From: Cymbidium sinense
Taxonomy: Eukaryota > Streptophyta > Magnoliopsida > Asparagales > Orchidaceae
Assembly (NCBI GenBank): GCA_021442155.1
Contig: CM038214.1
Span: 22,221,808 to 22,285,807, forward strand
Length of the DNA stretch: 64,000 nucleotides
Direction of reading: 5' to 3'
The notes below the pieces were generated by a model. The model saw only the letters and a list, made by a program, of their open reading frames with translations. It searched no databases and was not told where the DNA came from. Of this stretch, positions 55,968 through 64,000 are shown in pieces; position 1 is the stretch's first letter, and the number at the start of each line of letters is the position of its first letter. Made by a program: the position numbers and the translations under genes.

Positions 55968-57200
55968 CTAAACACATCGTTGAGGATTCAAAAATAAGAA
56001 TACTTTCAATATGGAAGAGATTAAATTTGAAATGGAATTTTCATTGATGATAATTATTTTCAAACATGATTTATAATATTTCTTTAAGTAGATCCCATTG
56101 ATTGGAAGCATTGGGCACTCTCCCTTATGATTAATAAGTTGATAAGATCTTCCTTGGTAGGCCTTCTCTATGGAAAAAGGGCCTTCCCAAGTGAGTTCAA
56201 ATTTACCTCCCATCTTACGATGGGCAACAATCCTCAAAATTAAAATAAGCTCCCTACTTGAAAAGCTTTAGGATGGACCAACTTGTGAGGAATCATTTTA
56301 GCTTTGTATAACTTGAGATTTTGGCATGCTCATAGGCATCTCTCCTCCAATATTTTGATCTCTTCTAACCACAACTTTATGTTATACTCTATTGTGATCT
56401 TGTTACCCCCCAACTATCCTTAGTGATGGGAGTGGGACTTCTAATGGTAGAATGGCTTCAGACCCATACACTAAAGAAAAAGGAGTAGAATGAGTTGGAG
56501 TTCTATATGTGTTGCAGTAGGCCCATAAGGCTTCAACTAATTGCATATGCCACTATCTCTTATTATTGATGAGTATTTTCTTTAGTATTTGGATGAGAGT
56601 TTTATTTAAGGCTTCTACTAAGCTATTTTCCCTTGAGTAGCTATTGGTAGAATATCTCCAATCTATGCTGTGACTCTGAGTAAATTTGTTGATCTCAGTG
56701 CTCTTGAATGCAATATCATTATCAAACATAATTTTTTGAGGCACTCAAAACCTATGTATGATATGATTCCTAAAAATGTGGAGCACATGCTAAGTTGTGA
56801 CCTCTTTGAGTGAAATTTCCTTCATCCATTTGGAAAAGTAGTCAGTAGTAGCTAAGATGAATTGATGACCCTTGAAAGAAGGAGGATCAATCAGACCCAC
56901 TATGTCAATACCCCAACACTCGAATGGCCATGAGGCCAATATAGGATGTAGAATGTTGGGCAGTTGGAGTAGGACCACCACATGTATTTGACATGTGTGG
57001 CATCGCCTAGCCATATCCATGTAATCTTTGATCATTAATGGCCTGTAGTATCCTAGTCTCTTCAACTTAGCTTTCAGCTTCAGAACAGATTGGTTGGCTC
57101 CACATAATCTTTAGTATACCTTAGTAATGATCTTACAGGCTTCATGCTTGTATAAATAACATAACCACATATGTTCGAAAGATCACCGATACAAGGTACC
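55968..57200 (-). pseudogene. pol: Integrase of the inverted Tat copy
   Basis: Better preserved than the + copy. Minus-strand frames give M-K-R-L-G-Y-Y-R-P-L and R-R-C-H-T-C-Q-I-H (zinc-binding part, about 56980-57065). Next come W-G-I-D-I-V-G (first Asp), F-D-N-D-I-A-F (second Asp) and N-S-L-V-E-A-L-N-K (Glu), so the DDE triad is present. The core is read in a single frame from 57065 to 56553, broken by stops near 56790 and 56749. The C-terminal domain follows at 55968-56237 with G-K-F-E-L-T-W-E-G-P-F and G-R-S-Y-Q-L. Role in the living element: cDNA insertion into the chromosome. Stops make it inactive. Confidence 0.87.
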
Positions 57201-57419
57201 ATCCACAAGAGTGTAGGAAAGTGCTCTCTACTTCATGTGATGGGATTGAGACTTCTCTTGAGATAGTTTGCCTTTATTTAGGTAATCCATGAATGGTTGC
57301 CTCTAATCTAACACCTCATCCTTCTTGGCAATGGCAACCTCCCCTTCAAGAGAGTATTTTTTGATGAGTTCAATATCAATAATGGATAAGACTTGTCTAT
57401 TTTAGACCTTTATTGATAT

Positions 57420-57860
57420 GGACTCATCCTTTGAACATGCCAACTCGGGCTAAAGCATATACACATTCTCTCCTCGAGGAATCTTATAAATGGTAACCTC
57501 TAGATTTAAATAACTCATGGTGTACTTATGGTAGTGATGGAGCTTGGGCTTTATAACCTTATGACCCAGCTATTTGTTGATAACTAGCTAAAAAATCCCA
57601 AAGATGTTGATGTATCGGATGCTTAGAGTGTCAGCCTAACCCATCGCAATCATAGCCACATATTTGGCTTCGTTGTTGGTATAAGGATTGGATAGATGAT
57701 ATGAGAATCTCATCACATCGTGATCTGAAGTTAAGAGAACTATTCCTACCTCTACCTTTCATGGAATAGTAGATTATGGTTCTTCTCCTCTTTGAGAGGA
57801 AGTCGCACCATCAAAGTACATCTCCTGGCAGTGAATGCTAGTATCTCTTAAGTTCATGAT
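57420..57860 (-). pseudogene. pol: Second (archaeal-type) RNase H of the inverted Tat copy
   Basis: The minus-strand frame from 57857 reads M-N-L-R-D-T-S-I-H, E-M-Y-F-D-G-A-T-S-S-Q, V-G-I-V-L-L-T and Y-T-N-N-E-A-K-Y-V-A-M. The first catalytic Asp (Y-F-D-G) and the later Glu (N-E-A) are kept, unlike in the + copy. Stop codons interrupt the region between them. Its place between RNase H and integrase supports the Tat lineage call. Confidence 0.78.
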
Positions 57861-58061
57861 TTGTTCATCAGGGAGATCATCACTAAGCAGAGTCACAGGA
57901 AGTGGGTGTGCTAAAAAATTTTGCTAACCTTTCACCGCATTGAGGGTACAAAGGTAATGTCAAACTACAAGAGGATCATGGAATGTCATTTCAACCATCC
58001 GCATAGCATCGATCATGTAATGTGATAATATAGTGGGTTGATCCTAGAGATTAAGTTCACC

Positions 58062-58600
58062 CTAGAGGAAGCATGTAGTGATGTAACTTTGGGATGCAAA
58101 GATTAAAGCTAAGAAATGCTTCTCAATGGGTTGATAATTAGCCTCAACAGGCATTAGATTATGACTGAGGTAGTAGAGTGCATTTTCCATCCCTTCATCA
58201 TTGCTTTGGGCCAACAATGCACCAAGGGAGTCATTTAACGCAGTAGTGTAATGTATGAGTGGCTTGCCTAAGACAGGGATTGCTAGAACTGTCGATGTCA
58301 TCAAGTAATGCTTGATGTCTTTGAAGGCATGCTCACACTTATCATCGCACTTGAACTTGTCATCCTTTTTGATAGGTACGGAGAATGGCTAAATTCTTCC
58401 TGATAGGTTGGATATAAAGCATCTTAGATACACCAACCACCCTTGGAATGATCTGAGTTGAGTTAAAATTTTAGGGGGTGCCATTTCTAATATCGCCTTG
58501 ATCTTCTCTGGATTGATTTCGATTCCCTGGTGCCGAAAAATAAACCCAAGGAATCTCCTTGAAGCTACTTTGAATGCACACTTCAGGGGGTTCATTTTGA
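58062..58600 (-). pseudogene. pol: RT connection and RNase H of the inverted Tat copy
   Basis: 58389-58595 gives N-P-L-K-C-A-F-K-V-A-S-R-R-F-L-G and the L-T-Q-L-R-S-F-Q-G-W connection segment. After an interruption, 58062-58304 gives the RNase H part with L-I-H-Y-T-T-A-L-N-D-S-L-G-A-L and E-N-A-L-Y-Y-L-S-H. It matches 14346-14915 on the + strand closely in order and wording, with independent frame breaks. Confidence 0.85.
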
Positions 58601-59266
58601 GGTTAAATTGTCTTACTATTCAAAAACTACTCTTAAGTCAAAGAGATGGTCTTCCTTTTCTCTACTTTTGATGATTGACATGATGATGAAAGAATGAGTT
58701 CGTCGAAGATTCGAGTCATAGCCCGTTGGTATATAACATCATCATTTTTAAGGATGAAAGGCATGACTTTATAATAATAGATTCTAATTGGGGATCTAAA
58801 GTAGTGTTTATTTCATCTACAGGAACCATCTTTATTTAGTTATATCCATATGAGCCATCCATGAAAGAGAAGACTACAAGAGATGAGACATTGTCCACCA
58901 TATGTGACTTTGGTAGAGTAAGTTCATCTTTTGTACATGCCTTATTTAAATCCCTAAAATCAATGTATAGGTGAATTTGGCCATTCTTTTCTTAATTAGG
59001 ATGATGCTGCCTAACTAGGTAGGATATTTTTCTTCCCAGATGAAGCCAACATCGATCAATTTCTTGACTTCAGAAATGACCTATTATTCTATGTCTAATC
59101 GCCTGCATTTAGGAGCTTGCTTGATAGGGTTAGTAATAGGCTCTATTGCTAGTTTATGGACTGCTACGTCAGAAGCCAATCTAGGAATCTCTTCATAACT
59201 CCATGGAAAGTGGTCCTTAAGCTCAATTAATAGCCTAACTAAGTCATTGGCTTCAATTTCATTCAA
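58601..59266 (-). pseudogene. pol: Reverse transcriptase of the inverted Tat copy
   Basis: 59084-59266 encodes L-K-D-H-F-P-W-S-Y-E-E-I-P and A-V-H-K-L-A-I-E-P, the start of the RT domain. Downstream pieces in other frames show the K-K-N-G-Q-I and F-R-D-L-N-K-A stretch and S-F-M-D-G (near 58855). The segment that should carry Y-V-D-D (near 58655-58690) is scrambled by small deletions, so the active site is lost. There is only one copy of the 86-bp segment that is duplicated in the + copy. Confidence 0.83.
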
Positions 59267-59722
59267 TAAAGAACTGATGTATGTCGGGTATGGATCCTCT
59301 TCAATTCCTAAGTTGATTTCCTTGAGCTCATCGATGGTTGACTTGATCTCTTCTTTGAACTCTGGTGATGCATCTTTGACATCAAAATCATCTAGATCAT
59401 TTAATGTTTCTAAGCACAGCTCCTCATATAAGTTAATGTGATTTGAAAAGAACCTATCAATTCCAAATGAATGGTGATGATTTAGCAGTAATCGTCATCA
59501 ACGATTGGACCCATTATACTGAATCTTAGTCCTGGTCTTGATTGAGAGCTTTTGCATTTATTCTTACATATTCTTTTGAAGTAGTCTGACTTGTGCTTTG
59601 ACTAAGTATGTGGGATTAACCCTTTCTTTATTAAAATATGAACATAAGGCAAGTATCAATCAAAAGGTGATTCTATCGAATCTTTATATGAATCATCCTC
59701 AAGTTCTACATCAACTTCTTTA
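59267..59722 (-). pseudogene. pol: Linker upstream of RT, inverted Tat copy, cut by array D
   Basis: The minus-strand counterpart of about 13130-13594: the E-V-D-V-E-L-E-D-D-S-Y-like start, the aromatic segment and the acidic S-T-I-D-E-L-K-E-I-N-like end are readable with frame changes. It stops at 59722, where telomere-like TTTTTAAGGTTTAGG begins, so the gag half and the nested repeat are absent from this copy. Confidence 0.72.
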
Positions 59723-60434
59723 TTTTTAAGGTTTAGGTTTAAGTTTATGTTTATTTTTTAGTTTAGTTTTATTTTTATTATATATTTCAAGTTTTGGTTT
59801 TATTTTTTTTTATTTTTAGGTTTAGGTTTAGGTTTTTTTTTTAGGTTTAGGCTTCACGTTTTTATTTTTGGTCTATTTTTAGGTTTTATTTTTTAGTTTA
59901 GGTTTAGGTTAATTTTTAGTTTATTTTATTTTATTTTGTTTAGGGTTTAGGTTTAGTTTATTTTAGGCTTAGGTTTAGGTTTTTTATTTTACTTTAGGTT
60001 TAGGTTTATTTTATTTTGTTTATTTTAGGTTTAGGGTTTAGGTTTTTTTATTTATTTTTAGGTTTTATTTTTAAGTTTATTTTTTAGTATTACATTTTAT
60101 TTTATTTTATTTTAGATTAGTTTTTATCTTTTATTTTATTTTATTTTTTATTTTTTGGTTTAGGTTTAGGTTTAGGTTTTGGATTTAGTTTATTTTTTAT
60201 TTTATTTTGGTTTAGGTTTTATTTATATATTTTATGTTTAGGTTTTATTTAGTTTAGGATTAGTTTTTTTTTCTTTTTAGGGTTTAAGGTTTAGGGTTTG
60301 GGGTTTAGGGTTTAGGGTTTAGGGTTTAAGGTTTAGGGTTTAGAGTTTTTAGGGTTTAGGGTTTAAAGTTTAGGGTTTAGGGTTTAGGTTTTAAGTTTAG
60401 GGTTCAAGTTTTAGTTTAGGGTTTAGAGTTTTAG
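59723..60434 (+). repeat. Composite telomere-like array D, first part
   Basis: A TA-rich TTTAGG/TTTATTTT block (no boundary motif, so it begins mid-unit) runs to about 60270, then TTTAGGG-like units to the GRP T-tract. Orientation is back to G-rich on +. Confidence 0.87.
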
Positions 60435-60917
60435 TTTTTTTATTTATTAATATATAACAAATTCAGATTCAATATTTTTTCTTTTCAATTTCATCAACCA
60501 AGTAACACACCAAGTTTTCTAAGACACAAGTGATGACATAGATCAAAAATTAGCATGCATTGAGCAAATCAATAATAATAGATAACTAAAATCATCTCTA
60601 CTATAAAGACACAATTCCATAAGCAGTAAATCATATTGATCGTTCTTCAGTTTCTCCAGTTCCCATTAGAACCCCCTAGCCTCTCGAGTAGCAGGTCCAC
60701 CATCATATCCTCGATCTCTCCCTCCGCCATAACCACGATGGTAACCTTCGTCGCTCCTCTCACCTCCATAACCACCACTACTGTGACCACCACCTCCATA
60801 TCCAACAGTAGCTCTAGATCCCCCACCACCACTATGATAACGGTCGCCTCCACCTTTGGCTCATCTAGACTGAGCCTGGTTGATGGTGATGTTCCTACTG
60901 TCAAGTTCTACTCATTC
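60435..60917 (-). pseudogene. GRP fragment 9, with the intact C-terminal G-N-W-R-N
   Basis: Minus-strand reading: GAATGAGTAGAACTTGACAG edge, then N-I-T-I-N-Q-A-Q-S-R (about 60865-60895) and a Gly/Tyr/Arg-rich tail. By a frame shift this reaches G-S-N-G-N-W-R-N-stop at 60647-60673. A tail ending in N-W-R-N is what I recall for monocot GRPs, so this copy best shows the source gene. The 3' UTR follows (about 200 bp, with CTAAGACACAAGTGATGACA in antisense) and ends at a 7-bp T tract (60435-60441). It lacks the RRM core, start codon and promoter. Confidence 0.84.
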
Positions 60918-62091
60918 TTAGGGTTTAGGTTTAGGTTTAGGTTTATTAGGTTTTAGGGTTTATGTTTATTTTTTAATTTAATTAGTTACTTTAGGTTTAG
61001 GTTTAGGGTTTGGGGTTTAGGGTTAGGGGCTAGGCTTTAGGGTTTACTGTTTAGGGTTTTAGGGTTTATGATTTTAGGGTTTATGGTCTAGGGTTTAGGG
61101 TTAGGGTTTAGGTTGTAGGTTTAGGTTTTAGGGTTTAGGGTTTAGAGTTAGAGATATTTATTTTTTTATTTTTTTAAAATTAACTAAACTGGTAGGTTTA
61201 GGTTTATTTAGTTTATTTTTATTTATTTTAGTTTATTTTTAATTTTATTTAATTTGGTTTATTTATTTTAATTTTATTTATTTTAGCTAAGGTTTTATAT
61301 TTTAGTTTATTATTTAGGTTTAGGTTTAGGTTTAAGTTTATTTTTTAGTTTAGTTTTACTTTTATTTTATTTTTTTAGGTTTAGGTTTTATTTTTTTATT
61401 TTAGGTTTATGTTTAGGTTTTAATTTTATTTTTTTAGGTTTAGGATTTAGGTTTTTGTTTTAGGTTTACTTTTAGGTTTTATTTTAGTTTATTTTATTTT
61501 ATTTATTTCAGGTTTAGATTTAGGTCTAGGTTTTCTTTAGTTTTGCTTAGTATATTTTAGTTTAGGTTTAGTTTTATTTTATTTTTATTTTAGGTTTAGG
61601 GTTTATGTTCTTTTTTATATTTATTTTTAGGTTTATTTTTTTTGGTTTAGATTTTTATTTTGTTTTTATTTTATTTTATTTTAGGTTTATTTTATTTTTA
61701 TTTTAGGTTTGATTTTTTTTTAGGTTTTTTATTTATTTTTAGTTTAGTTGAGGTTTTTATTTATTTTATTTTGTTTAGTTTTTATTTTTTATTTTATTTT
61801 GTTTTTATGTTTAGGTTTTAGTTTATATTTTTATATTATTTTGATTTAAGTTTTTTTATTTATTTATTTTTAGGTTTAATTTAGTTTAGGTTTAGGTTTT
61901 TAGCTTTTTTGGGTTTAGGGTTTCGGGTTTGCTTAGGGTTTAATGTTTAGGGTTTAGGGTTTAGGGTTCAGGGTTTATCGTTTAGGGTTTAGGGTTTATC
62001 CTTTAGGGCTTTTATGATTTAGGGTTTATGGTTTAGGGTTTATGTTTTGTGTTTAGTATTCAGGTTTTAGTTTAGGGTTTAAGGTTTATGG
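60918..62091 (+). repeat. Composite telomere-like array D, second part
   Basis: TTTAGGG block to about 61145, boundary motif near 61173 (AATTAACTAAACTGGTAGG), TA-rich block to about 61900, then a TTTAGGG block to the next T tract. No gene. Confidence 0.87.
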
Positions 62092-62564
62092 TTTTTTTTA
62101 ACAAAAAATAAATTCAGATTCAACATTTCTTCTTTTCAATTTCATTAACAAAGTAACCCACTAAGTTTTCTAAGACACAAGTGATGATATAAATCAAAAT
62201 AGAGCACACAGAGCAAATAAAAAACCCTAGATGACTAGAACCATCTTTATTGTAAAGGCATAGTTCCATAAGTAGCAGATTTGATTGGCATCCTTTAGTT
62301 TGTCTAGTTCCCATCAGAACTACCCTAGTCTCTCTAGTAGCGGGATCCACCATCATATCCTGATCTCTCTCTTTAGCACCACCACAGGTGTAACCTCTGT
62401 CACTCCACCCGCATCCAAAACCAGCAATGCTCCGACCACCACCTCTATATCCACCAGCACCTCTAGAGCCCCCACCATCACTATAATGACCACCACCTCC
62501 ACCTTCACCTCCACCTTGGATATGGCCTGGTTGATGGTGATGTTCATTAAGGTTTTGCCCATTC
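62092..62564 (-). pseudogene. GRP fragment 10
   Basis: Minus strand: GAATGGGCAAAACCTTAATG edge, then N-I-T-I-N-Q (the A-Q-S-R part is deleted). A Gly-rich tail follows, readable as G-G-E-G-G-G-G-G-H-Y-S-D-G-G-G and G-G-Y-R-G-G-G-R-S with frame changes. The end reads D-G-N-stop-T-N near 62305. The 3' UTR is nearly complete and ends at an 8-bp T tract (62092-62099). With fragments 6 and 9 it is among the most complete copies. Confidence 0.83.
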
Positions 62565-64000
62565 TTAGGGTTTAGGTTTATTAGGTTTTAGGGTTTAGAT
62601 TTATAATTTAATTTATTTAGTTACTTTAGGTTTAGGTTTAGGGTTTAGGGTTTAGGGATTTAGGGTTTATGCTTTTAGGGTTTAGGGTTTAGGGTTAGGG
62701 GTTAGGGTGTACGGTTTAAGAGTTTTTAGGTTTTAGGGTTCATGGTTTACGATTTAGGGTTTAGGATTTAGGGTTTAAATTAAGTAAATCGGTAGGTTTT
62801 GGTTTATTTAGTATATTTTTTACTTATTTTAGTTTACTTTATTTTTTATTTTTATTTAAGTTTATTTTTTTTCTAGTTTAGTTTATTTATTTTAGGTTTA
62901 TTAATTTTAGTTTAGTTTTTTTAGTTTATTTTTTAGGTTTAGGTTTAGATTTAGGTTTATTTTTTAGGTGAGATTTATTTTTGGTTTATTTTTTAAATTT
63001 AGGATATATTTTTATTTTTAGGTTTTACTTTTTATTTTTAGGTTTAGGCTTTAGTTTTTATTTTAATTTTTTGGGTTTAAGTTTTAGGTTTTTATTTTAG
63101 GTTTATTTTAAGGTTTTATTTTACAATTTAGGTTTAGGTTAATTTTTAGTTTATTTTATTTTATTTAGTTTAGGTTTAGGTTTAGGTTTAGTTTATTTTA
63201 GTTTTAACTTTAGGTTTTATTTATTTGAGTACAGTTTATTTTTGTTTAGGTTTAGGTTTATTTTATTTTTATTTTAGGTTTAGGTTTTTTTTTAGTTTAG
63301 GGTTTAGGTTTCAATTTTTATTTTTTGTAGGTTTTATATTTAGTTTTATCTTTTAAGTTTAGGTTTTATTTTAGTTTTTTATTATATTTTATTCTAGGTT
63401 TATTTTATTTTAATTTTACATTCAGTTTTTATTTTATTTAGGTTTTTTATTTTTAGGTTTATTTTATTTTTTAGTTCAATTTAGGTTTTTTTATTCTATT
63501 TTAATTAAATTTAATTATATATTTATGTTTAGGTTTAGGTTTTTATTTTATTTATTTATTTATTTTATTTAGGTTTAGGTTTTTTATTTATTTTATTTTT
63601 AGGTTTTATTTAATTTATGTTTGGGTTTTTAGGTTTTTTAGATTTTGGGTTTATGGTTTGTGGTTTTAGGGTTAGGGTTAAGTGTTTAGGGTTAGGGTTT
63701 AGGGTTTAGGGTTTAATGTTTACCATTTAGGGTTTAGGGTTTTTACGATTTAAGATTTAGGGTTTAGGGTTAGCTTAGGGTTTTAGGTTAGTTTATGATT
63801 TAGGTTTAGGGTTTAGGCTTTGAGGTTTAGGGCCTTTAGGGTTTAAGGTTTTGGATTTTAGGGTTTATGGTTTAGGGTTTATGGTTTATGGTTTATGGAT
63901 ATGGTTAGGGGTCAGGGTTTATGATTTAGGGTTTAGAGTTTAAGGATTAGGGTTAGTTTAGGGTTTAGGGTTTAGGGTTTAGGGTTTCTGATTTTTTTTT
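62565..64000 (+). repeat. Composite telomere-like array D, third part, continuing beyond the window
   Basis: TTTAGGG-like units to about 62775, boundary motif near 62771 (AATTAAGTAAATCGGTAGG), a TA-rich block of about 850 bp, then TTTAGGG-like units to the window end, where a T tract (63993-64000) is positioned as if another GRP fragment were about to start. Confidence 0.85.

Overview
Nuclear DNA of a vascular plant, with no intact host gene visible. The evidence is: long arrays of degenerate plant telomere-type repeat (TTTAGGG/CCCTAAA), decayed Ty3/gypsy polyprotein of the Tat type, a plant-type LINE RNase H, a stray piece of plastid ycf1, and repeated fragments of a plant glycine-rich RNA-binding protein (GRP) gene. 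One GRP copy ends in G-N-W-R-N-stop, an ending I associate with monocot GRPs, so a monocot is a tentative guess. The setting looks like heterochromatin (subtelomeric, pericentromeric or interstitial telomere-like); which one cannot be told from the sequence.

Layout. 1-583: AT-rich satellite. 584-4972: telomere-like composite array A (G-rich strand is +) with two GRP fragments. 4973-18989: a dead Tat-type element on + (gag, pre-protease, linker, RT, RNase H, second RNase H, integrase, 3' tandem-repeat region), interrupted at 7093-12780 by a 5.7-kb LTR-like repeat. 18990-19866: AT-rich satellite. 19867-36081: array B (+) with three GRP fragments and three GRP end-remnants. 36082-39902: a second, truncated copy of the LTR-like repeat. 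39903-52026: array C with the telomere-like repeat reversed (C-rich strand is +), three GRP fragments, and an inserted ycf1 scrap plus a 5'-truncated LINE (40499-42568). 52027-53660: AT-rich satellite, inverted. 53661-59722: Tat 3' region, integrase, RNase H and RT on the minus strand. 59723-64000: array D (+) with two GRP fragments.

Two structures stand out. First, the arrays are a composite higher-order satellite. Each unit has a conserved boundary motif (AATTAAGTAAACCGGTAGG), a TTTAGG/TTTATTTT-rich block, a TTTAGGG block, and optionally a GRP fragment that is always in the same orientation, with its sense strand equal to the CCCTAAA strand. Where the fragment's 5' edge is present it is always the same: CCCTAA directly against GAATG. 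Second, from about 12.9 to 59.7 kb the window is a large imperfect palindrome, Tat > satellite > array B > LTR-like spacer < array C < satellite < Tat.

All coding remnants carry stops, frameshifts or lost catalytic residues. Nothing here is likely to be translated, except possibly fortuitously. No tRNA, rRNA or CRISPR array was seen.
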